Below, one piece after another: positions 24,723 to 32,903 of a DNA stretch of 64,000 nucleotides. Position 1 is the stretch's first letter, and every line of letters starts with the position of its first letter. The notes beneath the pieces are model-generated. The model saw only the letters and a list, made by a program, of their open reading frames with translations, did no database searches and was not told the origin of the DNA. The position numbers and the translations under genes are program-made. Location of the stretch: contig CAWBDF010000002.1 in assembly GCA_963787485.1 (NCBI GenBank), positions 62,001-126,000 on the forward strand. The letters are read 5' to 3'. The stretch comes from Bog-473 sp963787485 (GTDB lineage Bacteria; Actinomycetota; Acidimicrobiia; Acidimicrobiales; RAAP-2).

Positions 24723-26242
24723 TCCGCCGCGTCCTGACCACCGCGCTGGTCGCGATGCTGCCGATACTGGCGGCCACCACGCTGACCGCCGTGACCTCTG
24801 TCACCGCGGGCGCCCCCTCCGCCGCCGCCGCGACGGCGAGTCCGGCCTACTGGCTGGCCGCCTCCGACGGCGGGATCTTCAGCTTCGGCGGGGCACCCTT
24901 CTACGGATCGACCGGGGGGATGGTCCTCAACAAGCCGGTCGTGGGCATGGCGGCCGCCCCCTTCGGCCTCGGGTACTGGGAGGTGGCTTCCGACGGCGGG
25001 ATCTTCAGCTACGGCGACGCCCACTTCTACGGCAGCACCGGGAACCTCGCCTTGAACAAGCCCGTGGTCGGGATGGCCGCAGACCCCGCGACCGGCGGCT
25101 ACTGGACGGTGGCCTCCGACGGGGGGGTCTTCTCGTTCAACGCGCCCTTCTTCGGGAGCACCGGCAACATTCGCCTCAACCGGCCCGTGGTCGGCATGGC
25201 CGCCACCCCCGACGGCGGCGGCTACTGGCTGGTAGCGGCCGACGGTGGGATCTTCAGCTTCGGAGATGCCCAGTTCCACGGGAGCACCGGGAACCTCGTT
25301 CTGAACAAGCCGATCATCGGGATGATCACCGGACCAGGCGGAAACGGCTACTTCCTGGTGGCCTCCGACGGCGGGATCTTCACCTTCGGGTCCGCACCCT
25401 TCTACGGCTCGTTGGGCGGCCTGCCCCTCAAGCACCCGATCGTCGCCGCGACGGCCATCTCCGACGGCAGCGGCTACTGGTTCGCCGACAGCGCCGGCCT
25501 CGTGTCCAACTTTGGTGCCGCCCGTTACGACGGTTCGGCCCCGCCCAACCTGTTCCGACCCATCGTCGGCATGGCCGACGCGCCGGGAAACGGGTCGTTC
25601 TCAGGGTCCCCCTTCCCCTCGGGTTCCTACGGCTACGACATCAGCACGTACCAGTGCGGAAACCTGCCGAGCGGAGACCACCAGATCGGCATCGTCCAGG
25701 TGGACGGCGCCTCGTCGAACGCCACCAACCCGTGCCTGGCGCAGGAGGCCGCCTGGGCGGGCGGGGGCCTGAACCTCTACACCTTCTTGACCTACGGGAC
25801 CTCGTCCACCGCGGAACCCGGGTGCACCGACCCGGCCGGAGCCTGCAACGCCGGCTATCAGGCGGGCCTGCACGCCTTCGCCGACGCGCAGGCCGTGGGA
25901 GTCGACACGGCCGTGGCCTGGTGGCTCGACGTCGAAGTGGACTACTGGTCGGCCGACACGACGCTCAACGCCGACTTCGTGCAGGGCGCGCTGAACGCCT
26001 TGCACGAGACCGAGGGGATCGCCGACGTCGGGATCTACGCCAGCCCGGGGAACTGGAACAGCATCGTGGGCAACTACCAGCCCGACGTCCCGTACTGGAT
26101 GGCCGACTATCTCGCCAGCCCGAGCGGCCCGGGCAGCTGTACCGACTACGCCCGATGGGCCGCGCAGAAGCAGTTGCCGAGCGGTCCCCTCCAGATCGTG
26201 CAGTACAACAGCGCCCAGTTCGACGAGGACTACGCCTGTTAG
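24719..26242 (+). CDS. secreted propeller-repeat protein with a GH25-like C-terminal domain
   Basis: The TTG at 24719 overlaps the DAHP synthase stop (TTGA) and gives a clean signal peptide: RR at the N-terminus, a hydrophobic core and Ala-rich cleavage region, about residues 1-40. Six repeats of about 42 residues follow (about 41-300). Each has the pattern GYW.VASDGGIFSFG, then FYGSTG..LNKPVVGMA, as expected for blades of a beta-propeller. Residues about 303-507 start YGYDISTYQCG and contain AWWLDVEVDYW, resembling the DxE active-site strand of GH25 lysozymes or DUF1906 glycosidase-like domains. The protein probably acts on or at the cell wall. The coupling to an aromatic-pathway gene has no obvious functional meaning. 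Confidence 0.75.
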   Translation: MIRRVLTTALVAMLPILAATTLTAVTSVTAGAPSAAAATASPAYWLAASDGGIFSFGGAPFYGSTGGMVLNKPVVGMAAAPFGLGYWEVASDGGIFSYGDAHFYGSTGNLALNKPVVGMAADPATGGYWTVASDGGVFSFNAPFFGSTGNIRLNRPVVGMAATPDGGGYWLVAADGGIFSFGDAQFHGSTGNLVLNKPIIGMITGPGGNGYFLVASDGGIFTFGSAPFYGSLGGLPLKHPIVAATAISDGSGYWFADSAGLVSNFGAARYDGSAPPNLFRPIVGMADAPGNGSFSGSPFPSGSYGYDISTYQCGNLPSGDHQIGIVQVDGASSNATNPCLAQEAAWAGGGLNLYTFLTYGTSSTAEPGCTDPAGACNAGYQAGLHAFADAQAVGVDTAVAWWLDVEVDYWSADTTLNADFVQGALNALHETEGIADVGIYASPGNWNSIVGNYQPDVPYWMADYLASPSGPGSCTDYARWAAQKQLPSGPLQIVQYNSAQFDEDYAC

Positions 26243-26251
26243 CCCTTTCCG

Positions 26252-26863
26252 TCAGGGCGGCGAGGCCCGATCAGGCGACGCAGGACCTTCGAGCAACCGG
26301 AACGCAAGGCGACGACCGCGGCCCTGTGTGCTCGCCAGGGTGACCCACAATCGGAAGAGACAGTCCACCAACGCCTCCTGGTCGGCGCCTACGAAGACAG
26401 GGCGAAGGCCCACCCCCTCGATGACCTCTTCGACGATCGCCCGGTCGGCGTCGGAAGAAGAGAAGAACATGTCCGCTCTCACGCCGTCGAACAAGGGGGA
26501 CGCCATGTTCTCCCCGCCGAGGGTGTTGAAGGCCCGTGCATAACGGATCTCAGGAGGGAGGTCGGCTCGACTGTTCGAAACGGCCGCTCCCATCCGGTTG
26601 GTGGCATCGACGACGAGCTTGCCTCCCAACCCGACGCGGTACTCGGCCGCCAACTCTGCCACCACGGAGCCGGGCACGGCGAGGATCACCACGTCGGCCG
26701 CGGCGAGGGCCCCCGGCACCGACGTGGTCACGGCGGTCGTAGCGCCGGCAACGTCGTCGTCACCGGGATGCCGGGATCCGAAGGTGACCTGGTGGCCCGC
26801 GGTGGCGAGGGCGCGTCCGAGGACACCGCCGATGAACCCGGTGCCCAGGACGGCAATCTCCAC
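26252..26863 (-). CDS. NADP-binding oxidoreductase, F420-reductase-like
   Basis: The 203-residue protein has an N-terminal Rossmann fold with the glycine-rich loop VLGTGFIGGVLGRALATAGH, then GSRHPGDDD, which may bind the NADP 2'-phosphate. AADVVILAVPGSVVAEL and VVDATNRMG follow, then YARAFNTLGGENMASP. This is the layout of NADPH-dependent F420 reductases and of NADP oxidoreductases with a coenzyme-F420-dependent fold. The GTG at 26863 is used because it opens directly on the Rossmann fold. It is divergent from the YjbR-like gene by 30 bp. The substrate cannot be told from sequence. Confidence 0.75.
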   Translation of the reverse strand: MEIAVLGTGFIGGVLGRALATAGHQVTFGSRHPGDDDVAGATTAVTTSVPGALAAADVVILAVPGSVVAELAAEYRVGLGGKLVVDATNRMGAAVSNSRADLPPEIRYARAFNTLGGENMASPLFDGVRADMFFSSSDADRAIVEEVIEGVGLRPVFVGADQEALVDCLFRLWVTLASTQGRGRRLAFRLLEGPASPDRASPP

Positions 26864-26893
26864 TACCGGGGAACCTAGCGGTAGCGTGCGGGC

Positions 26894-27283
26894 GTGGCGA
26901 CCTTCGCCGACGTCGAGCGCATCGCCTCCGCTCTGCCAGAGGTCACCGCGGCCGAACGCCGCGGCAGCCGGGTGTGGCTCGTCGCCGGGAAAGCGTTCGC
27001 CTGGGAGCGCCCGTTCTCCCAGGCGGACCTGCGGCGGTTCGGTGACGCGGAGCCGCCCTCCGGGCCCATCCTGGCCCTGCGGACGGCAGACCTGACCGAC
27101 AAGGAGGCCGTTCTCGCCGCAGGCACGAAGGGCTTCTTCACCATCCCCCACTTCGACGGCTTCGCCGCCGTGCTCGTGCAGCTGCGGGCCGTCGCCAAGC
27201 GGCCGCTGCGAGAGATGGTGGAGGATGCCTGGCTGGCCATGGCTCCCAACCGACTCGTCGCCGGCGACGCCGCTCGGCGCTAG
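26894..27283 (+). CDS. MmcQ/YjbR family protein
   Basis: A 129-residue protein of the MmcQ/YjbR family, a small fold related to CyaY and often annotated as DNA-binding. Visible features are VERIASALPEVTAAE, then the aromatic KAFAWERPF, LALRTADLTDKEAVLAA, FTIPHFDGFAAVLVQL and the C-terminal LREMVEDAWLAMAPNRL. The start is GTG at 26894. The stop at 27283 is followed within a few bases by the four-copy CGTATACG repeat array. Function is not known for the family beyond its fold. Confidence 0.8.
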   Translation: MATFADVERIASALPEVTAAERRGSRVWLVAGKAFAWERPFSQADLRRFGDAEPPSGPILALRTADLTDKEAVLAAGTKGFFTIPHFDGFAAVLVQLRAVAKRPLREMVEDAWLAMAPNRLVAGDAARR

Positions 27284-27286
27284 AAG

Positions 27287-27352
27287 CCGGGGTCCGTATA
27301 CGCCGGGGTCCGTATACGCCGGGACCCGTATACGCCGGGGTCCGTATACGCG
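27287..27352. repeat. four-copy 16-bp repeat array with CGTATACG core
   Basis: The palindrome CGTATACG occurs at 27295, 27311, 27327 and 27343, exactly 16 bp apart. The 8-bp linker is CCGGGGTC, except before the third copy where it reads CCGGGACC. That flipped unit can pair with its neighbours (GGGTCC with GGACCC), so the transcript can fold on either strand. The array fills the whole gap between two convergent genes (stops at 27283 and 27365). It shares core and period with the array at 54016-54271. A bidirectional terminator or protein-binding site is possible. Confidence 0.9.
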
Positions 27353-27364
27353 TGGGGAAGCCTG

Positions 27365-28099
27365 TCAGGCCCTCGGCACCCCACAGGCGTCGTTGAAGCG
27401 GAGCAGGATCCACCGGTCCTGGTCCGGCACCCATTCCCATTCGGTCATGGAGGCGTGCACGATGCGCACCCAGCCCCGCCGGTAGACCTCGGGGAGCACC
27501 CCCAAGAAGGAGATCATGGTGGCTTCAATCACCCCGGCGTGCACCGCGGCCACCACGAGCTGGCCGGGATGCGCCCGCACCAGCGAGCGGACGGCGTCGG
27601 ACGCCCGGACCACGAAGGACGACCAGCTCTCCCCGCCGGGAGCGATCGGCAGCGTGGGATCGATGTCCCAATCGGGCACGCCGTAGGTCTCGACGACGTC
27701 GTCCCAGAGCATGCCGTCGCAGTCACCAGGTTGGAGCTCACAGAGGTCACGCCGATGCATCACCGGACCCAGGGCGCTCGGACCGGGACCCACCACCGGT
27801 CGGAGACGCTCCGCCGTCTCCATCGCACGGGGAAGCACCGAGGAGTACAACGCCACGGCGTCACGCAGCTCGCCGCTCTCGTACAGCCGATCCGCCAGCG
27901 TGGCCACCTGTCGGCGCCCCAGGGCGGACAGGCCGGTGCACCCCTTGGGCCCACCGACCACGCGATTGAGGTTGCACTCGGCCTCGCCGTGGCGGATCAG
28001 CACGACCCGAGAGGCTTCCGCGGCGGGCGGGAAAATCCGCAGCACGCCGGCATATGGACGTCGCGTCGGCAAGGAGGGCTCACCGGGCACTTCGCTCAC
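27365..28099 (-). CDS. histidine phosphatase family protein (phosphoglycerate mutase-like)
   Basis: The 244-residue protein has the phosphohistidine motif VVLIRHGEAECN near residue 33 of the mature frame and the second catalytic His in VVAAVHAGVIEATMISFLG. ALYSSVLPRAMETAERL and the acid/base region LCELQPGDCDG are also typical. The GTG at 28099 overlaps the VWA gene stop (GTGA). A phosphoglycerate mutase-like gene usually ends the nadD-rsfS unit in actinobacteria. Here it ends the proBA-MoxR-VWA operon instead. The substrate is unknown. Confidence 0.85.
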   Translation of the reverse strand: MSEVPGEPSLPTRRPYAGVLRIFPPAAEASRVVLIRHGEAECNLNRVVGGPKGCTGLSALGRRQVATLADRLYESGELRDAVALYSSVLPRAMETAERLRPVVGPGPSALGPVMHRRDLCELQPGDCDGMLWDDVVETYGVPDWDIDPTLPIAPGGESWSSFVVRASDAVRSLVRAHPGQLVVAAVHAGVIEATMISFLGVLPEVYRRGWVRIVHASMTEWEWVPDQDRWILLRFNDACGVPRA

Positions 28100-29571
28100 G
28101 CCAGGTTGCCCACGAAGTGCTCGAGCTGGCGCAGGGTCCGGCACTCGACCATCTCGTCGCAGTGGGCCTCGTACTCGCTGACCACGGAGTCACCCGAACC
28201 CCAGTAGTCCCGCGGCTCGGGGTTCAGCCAGTACACGTGACGGGCCCGCTCCTGCAGGTCCTCGAGCACCCACGACTGTGATGCGTGGTAGTTGTTGCGT
28301 CCGTCGCCGAGCACCATGACGGTCGAGCGAGAGGTGATCTGGTCGCCCCACCGACGATGGAACTCGCTGAGGGCGTGGCCGTAGTCGGAGTGCCCGTCCA
28401 CCCATATCACATCGGCTTCGGCGTTGATGCGCACGACCGCCTCGGCCGGATCGACGACGCCCTCGAAGAAGCGGGTCACCTCGTCGATCCCGTCAACGAA
28501 GACGAAGCTGCGCACTTTCGAGAACTGCGACGAGATGGCGTAGACGAGGTGCAACGTGAAGCGGGCGAAGCTCGCCACCGAGCCTGAGATGTCGGCGATG
28601 ACGAAGATCTCGGGCTTCGACGGACGGGGATGGCGAAACCGCGGCTCCACCGGGACCCCTCCGGTCGAGAGAGAACGTCGCATGGTGGCGCGGAAGTCGA
28701 GCGGACCGCGGCGGCCGTGGCGACGCTTGCGGGTCAGCCGGACGGCGAGCTTGCGCGAGAGCGGGTGGAGCACGCGGCGCAGGATGGCCAATTCCTCGCG
28801 GCTGGCGTGCATGACGTCAATGTCCTCGGGCAGAGGCTTGCGCACCGAGCGGGCCAGCGCCTCGGCCCCGCGGTCTTCCACCAGCCGACGGCGAATCTCG
28901 CCTTCGACCGCTCGGCGGAACTCTTCGAGCCGGACCTTGAACTCGTCGGCGGCCAACCGCTCTTCCAGCTCGGTGAGGACCCCCCCAGACGCACCGGCGT
29001 GCGCCCCGGCCATCAGCCGCTCCAGCACGGCGTCGAGGTCGAGGTTCCGCAGCGTGCGGAACAGGTAGTACGTCCCCCCTACGGGCCGGCCGGGCTCCAT
29101 CCCGGCGTAACGGTCCACCGCGTTGCGAGCGACGGCGTTCATGAGCGCGTGGTCGGCGGAGAGAAGCGCCGAGAAGAGCATCTCGGCGAGCTCCTCGGGT
29201 GTCATGCCCTCGGCGGCACCACCTCCCTGCCACGACCGGCCCGGCCCCCGCTCGCCGCGCTGGGCCGCCCGTTCGTCACCGGCTCCTTCGTGAGCCTCGT
29301 CGTCCTCACGGCCGCCCTCGCCGTCCGTGTCGGCCTCACCGCGTTCGACGGGACCCGAGCGCACGGCGAAGTAGATCTCGAACGCCGTCTCGAACGCTCT
29401 CCAGTGCCACGATGACTTCACCAGCGTCGCGGCCAGGGCGTACTTGAGCGCCTCTCGGTCCTCGAGCGGAATGTGCCGCACGGCTTCGGCGGCATCGAGG
29501 TGCTCGGTCAACGAGACCGGGAGCCCGGCGCGGCGCAGCTCAGTGACGAAACCGGACAGGAGGTCGAGCAC
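28096..29571 (-). CDS. VWA domain-containing CoxE-like protein
   Basis: The 491-residue protein has an N-terminal helical region (about 1-75), an acidic, low-complexity linker (about 75-120) and a second helical segment. A VWA domain lies at about 300-491. The MIDAS motif DISGSV is complete, and later metal-coordinating positions lie around WVDGHSDYGHAL and VLGDGRNNY. CoxE-like VWA proteins work with MoxR AAA+ ATPases in cofactor or complex maturation. The MoxR gene ends 13 bp upstream, so the two form a pair. A Shine-Dalgarno (GCGGAG) supports the GTG start at 29571. The target complex is not visible here. Confidence 0.88.
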   Translation of the reverse strand: MLDLLSGFVTELRRAGLPVSLTEHLDAAEAVRHIPLEDREALKYALAATLVKSSWHWRAFETAFEIYFAVRSGPVERGEADTDGEGGREDDEAHEGAGDERAAQRGERGPGRSWQGGGAAEGMTPEELAEMLFSALLSADHALMNAVARNAVDRYAGMEPGRPVGGTYYLFRTLRNLDLDAVLERLMAGAHAGASGGVLTELEERLAADEFKVRLEEFRRAVEGEIRRRLVEDRGAEALARSVRKPLPEDIDVMHASREELAILRRVLHPLSRKLAVRLTRKRRHGRRGPLDFRATMRRSLSTGGVPVEPRFRHPRPSKPEIFVIADISGSVASFARFTLHLVYAISSQFSKVRSFVFVDGIDEVTRFFEGVVDPAEAVVRINAEADVIWVDGHSDYGHALSEFHRRWGDQITSRSTVMVLGDGRNNYHASQSWVLEDLQERARHVYWLNPEPRDYWGSGDSVVSEYEAHCDEMVECRTLRQLEHFVGNLA

Positions 29572-29584
29572 GTGTGCTCCGCGT

Positions 29585-30514
29585 TCACTCCGACGATGCG
29601 GAGAGCAGCTCCTTGGCGGCGCGCTCTATGTCCGCCTGGTACTTCAACAAGACGTGCAGGGTGTCGGTCGCCTGGGCCGCATCGATGGTCTCCACGCCGA
29701 GCAGGACCAGCGTGCGCGCCCAGTCCAGGGTCTCGGAGACCGACGGGGCTTTGCGAAGCTCGAGGGTGCGCAAAGAGCGCACGATCCGCGCCACCTGATC
29801 GGCCAGTTCCTCGCTGATCCCGGGCACCTTGGCCCGCACGATCTCGCGCTCGCGCTCGAGGTCGGGGTAGTCGATGTGGAGGTAGAGGCAGCGGCGCTTG
29901 AGCGCCTCCGAGAGCTCGCGGGTGTTGTTCGAGGTGAGGAAGACCATGGGCAACTGCGTGGCGCGCACGGTTCCGAGCTCGGGGATGGAGACCTGGTACT
30001 CCGAGAGGATCTCGAGGAGCAGCGCCTCGGTCTCGAGCTCGACACGGTCGACCTCGTCGACCAGCAACACGACCGGCTCGGTGGCCCGGATGGCCTCGAG
30101 CAGCGGACGGGTCAGCAGGAAGTCCTCCGAGAAGATGTCCTCCTCGAGTTCCCTCCACGACGGGCCCTCGGTCTCCCCCTGGCCGTGTTCGCCGGCCTGG
30201 ATGCGCAGCAGCTGTTTGCGGTAGTTCCACTCGTAGAGGGCCTTCGACTCATCGAGCCCCTCGTAACACTGCAGGCGGATCAGCCGGGCCCCGGTCAGCT
30301 CGGCCGCTGACTTGGCCAGCTGGGTCTTGCCCGTCCCCGCCGGGCCCTCCACGAGCACCGGCTTGGAGAGGCGGTCGGCGAGGTACACCACTCCGCTGAT
30401 GGCGTCGTCGGCCAGGTAGCCGACGTGGGCGAGGCCGGCCCGCACCGAGTCGAGGGACTCGAAGCGCGGCGGGCCGCTCTCGGGCAACCCCAGTCGGTCA
30501 CGGAGCGCGCTCAC
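29585..30514 (-). CDS. MoxR family AAA+ ATPase
   Basis: The 309-residue ATPase has Walker A in VEGPAGTGKTQLAKS (about residue 60) and Walker B in PVVLLVDEVDR. It has sensor 1 in PMVFLTSNNTRELSEALKRRC and a helical lid. MoxR ATPases act as chaperones for assembling metal-containing or multi-subunit enzymes together with VWA partners, here the next gene. The GTG at 30514 overlaps the proA stop by GTGA, so it is coupled to the proline operon. Confidence 0.9.
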   Translation of the reverse strand: MSALRDRLGLPESGPPRFESLDSVRAGLAHVGYLADDAISGVVYLADRLSKPVLVEGPAGTGKTQLAKSAAELTGARLIRLQCYEGLDESKALYEWNYRKQLLRIQAGEHGQGETEGPSWRELEEDIFSEDFLLTRPLLEAIRATEPVVLLVDEVDRVELETEALLLEILSEYQVSIPELGTVRATQLPMVFLTSNNTRELSEALKRRCLYLHIDYPDLEREREIVRAKVPGISEELADQVARIVRSLRTLELRKAPSVSETLDWARTLVLLGVETIDAAQATDTLHVLLKYQADIERAAKELLSASSE

Positions 30515-31764
30515 GAACGCACCTGTCCGTCGCCCCGGACCACCCACTTGAGCGTGGTCAGCTCCTTGACCCCCATGGGGCCGCGTGCATGCAGCTTCTG
30601 GGTGGAGATGCCCACCTCGGCCCCGAGTCCCAGCTCCTCGCCGTCGACGAAGCGGGTCGAGGCGTTCACGAGCACGGCCGCGCCATCCACTTCGGCGACG
30701 AAACGTTCGGCCGTCGCCACGTCGGAGGTCACGATCGCCTCGGTGTGCCCCGAGCTGTAGCGCGCGATGTGCTCAATGGCGTCGTCCACGTCGTCGACCA
30801 TCCCGACGGCCACCACCGGGCCGAGGAACTCGGTGGCGAAGTCCTCCTCGAGCGCGGGCACGGCCCCTGGGACGTGGGCCCGCACCCGCTCGTCGGCTCT
30901 GATCTCCACGCCTGCGGCCTCGAGCGAGGTGCTCAGGCGCGGCAGCAGCTCGGCGGCCACGGCCTGGTGCACCAAAATGGTCTCCACCGTGTTGCACACC
31001 CCGAAGCGATGGGTCTTGGCGTTGACGACGAGCTCATGGGCCATGGAGAGGTCCGCCGCGCCGTCCACGTAGATGTGACAATTCCCGTCCCCGTCGAGCA
31101 CGTAGGGCACCGTGGCGTGCTCGATCAGCGAGGCGATGAGCGACGGGCCGCCGCGGGGGATCAGGCAGTCGATCGATCCCCGCAGCCGCATGAAGTCGAT
31201 CGCCGTCTCGTGCGAGGTGTCCTCCACCAGCGCCACCGCGTCCTCGGGCAGTCCCGCCTTGACCACCGCACGCCTGAGGACGCCCACCACGGCCCGGTTC
31301 GACTCCAGCGCCGACGACGACCCGCGCAGGAAGACCGCGTTGCCGGCCTTGAGGCACAACCCGGCGGCATCGCTGGTCACGTTGGGGCGGTTCTCGTAAA
31401 TCACCCCGACGACTCCGAGCGGAACCCGGACTCTCGTCACCCGCAGTCCGTTGGGACGGACCCAACCCTCGGTGATCTCCCCCACCGGATCGGGCAGGGC
31501 GGCCACCGTCCGCAGCCCTCCGGCCATCCCTCGCACCCGGGCCTCGGTCAGGCGCAGGCGGTCGCGGGCGGCCTCGACCATGCCCGCTGCTTCGGCCCGG
31601 GCCAGATCTGCCCCGTTGGCCTCGAGGAGAGCGGGCCACTCCGCTTCGAGCAGGTCGGCGGCGAGGAGCAGCGCGTCGTCCCGCACGGTGCCCCGAGCCC
31701 GGGCCACCACCCGGGCGGAGGCCCGGACGCGGCCCGCGAGCTGGTCCAATGCGGGTGTGGTCAC
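30511..31764 (-). CDS. proA: gamma-glutamyl phosphate reductase
   Basis: ProA reduces gamma-glutamyl phosphate to the semialdehyde in proline synthesis. The aldehyde dehydrogenase-like fold is visible in VPLGVVGVIYENRPNVT, KAGNAVFLRGSSSALESN and PRGGPSLI. The catalytic cysteine is in THRFGVCNTVETILVH. SGHTEAIVTSD, NASTRFVDGEELGLGAEVGIST and RGPMGVKELTT follow. The GTG at 31764 gives 417 residues, the normal length. A 93-bp gap with short tandem repeats separates it from proB. Confidence 0.96.
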   Translation of the reverse strand: MTTPALDQLAGRVRASARVVARARGTVRDDALLLAADLLEAEWPALLEANGADLARAEAAGMVEAARDRLRLTEARVRGMAGGLRTVAALPDPVGEITEGWVRPNGLRVTRVRVPLGVVGVIYENRPNVTSDAAGLCLKAGNAVFLRGSSSALESNRAVVGVLRRAVVKAGLPEDAVALVEDTSHETAIDFMRLRGSIDCLIPRGGPSLIASLIEHATVPYVLDGDGNCHIYVDGAADLSMAHELVVNAKTHRFGVCNTVETILVHQAVAAELLPRLSTSLEAAGVEIRADERVRAHVPGAVPALEEDFATEFLGPVVAVGMVDDVDDAIEHIARYSSGHTEAIVTSDVATAERFVAEVDGAAVLVNASTRFVDGEELGLGAEVGISTQKLHARGPMGVKELTTLKWVVRGDGQVRS

Positions 31765-31797
31765 CGGCTCAGCGTACCGGCTGTGCGCCGGGGTCAA

Positions 31798-31870
31798 CGG
31801 ACGAGCGGCGGACGAGCCCGGCGGACGAGCCCGGCGGACGAGCCCGTTGGGCGAGCTCAGCGGACGAGGA
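31798..31870. repeat. imperfect 13-bp tandem repeats between proB and proA
   Basis: The unit ACGAGCCCGGCGG recurs about four times in a row with drift (CCCGTTGG, CTCAGCGG), after a shorter 11-bp first unit. The last units overlap the proB stop and final codons. It probably arose by slippage. The GC-rich inverted potential could lower downstream expression, but no regulatory role is shown. Confidence 0.6.
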
Positions 31871-32903
31871 CCAGGTCGTCGCGGTGGACCACCACCTGGC
31901 TGCGCCGACCCATCCACTCCCCGGACCGGTCGGCGGGCACGCGGACCAGGCCCTTGGCGAAGACGGCACCGTCGGGACCGGCGATCTCGACGGCGTCGCC
32001 CGGGGAGAACGATCCTCCGACCGAGGTCACCCCCGCCGCCAGGAGAGACCGTCCCCGCCCGGTCAACGCCTCCCGGGCCCCTTCGTCGACGCCGAGGTTG
32101 CCCGACGAGGCCACGGCGAAGGCGATCCAGAGCTTGCGGGCCGACAGCCTGGCCTCGCGGCCCCGGAAGACGGTGCCCACTCCGGGCTCGCCGGCCAGCG
32201 CGGCGGCGACCACGCCCGGCCGGCCGGCGTCGGCGATCACCGTCCGCACGCCCGACCAGGTGGCGATCTTGGCCGCCGCCAGCTTGGAGGCCATGCCACC
32301 GCTGCCCACCTCGGAGCCCGGACCGCCGGCGAGTCGCTCCAGCTCGTGGTCGATCTCCACCACCTCTTCAATCAGCGACGCCTCGGTGTCGTGGCGCGGG
32401 TCGCCGGTCAGCAGTCCGGGCGCGTCGGTCAGCAGGACGAGGAGCTCGGCCCCCACCAGGTGGGCCACCAGCGCGGCCAGCCGGTCGTTGTCGCCGAAGC
32501 GGATCTCCTCGTCGGCCACGGCGTCGTTCTCGTTGACCACGGGCACCACCCCGAGGTCGACGAGATGGCGCAGCGTGCGCCGGGCATGGAGGTACTGGGT
32601 GCGGTGGACGAAATCGAGTGGGGCCAAGAGCACCTGGCCGGCCAGGAGGCCGTGGGGCTCCAGCCCGTCCTGCCACAGTCGCATCAATCGGTGCTGGCCG
32701 ACGGCGGACACGGCTTGGAGCACGGCGGGGTCCGAGGGCCTCTGCTCACCGAGGCCGAGCGCGCTCCACCCCGCGGCGATGGCTCCTGACGTGACGACGA
32801 CCACCGTGTGCCCGCCGGCACGCGCCGCGGCGATCTCCCGGCCCAGTCGATCGACGGTGGACGCCGTCACCGACGACGAGCCCACCTTCACCACGACGAT
32901 CAC
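31857..32903 (-). CDS. proB: glutamate 5-kinase
   Basis: ProB phosphorylates glutamate, the first and feedback-controlled step of proline synthesis. The amino-acid-kinase domain (about 1-250) has VVVKVGSSSV, VTSGAIAAGW, VNENDAVADEEIRFGDNDRLAALVA, LLTDAPGL and SGGMASKLAAAKIAT. The C-terminal PUA domain (about 265-348) is present (SSGNLGVDEGAREAL to the end). The GTG start overlaps the obgE stop by 4 bp. Confidence 0.96.
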   Translation of the reverse strand: MIVVVKVGSSSVTASTVDRLGREIAAARAGGHTVVVVTSGAIAAGWSALGLGEQRPSDPAVLQAVSAVGQHRLMRLWQDGLEPHGLLAGQVLLAPLDFVHRTQYLHARRTLRHLVDLGVVPVVNENDAVADEEIRFGDNDRLAALVAHLVGAELLVLLTDAPGLLTGDPRHDTEASLIEEVVEIDHELERLAGGPGSEVGSGGMASKLAAAKIATWSGVRTVIADAGRPGVVAAALAGEPGVGTVFRGREARLSARKLWIAFAVASSGNLGVDEGAREALTGRGRSLLAAGVTSVGGSFSPGDAVEIAGPDGAVFAKGLVRVPADRSGEWMGRRSQVVVHRDDLVLVR

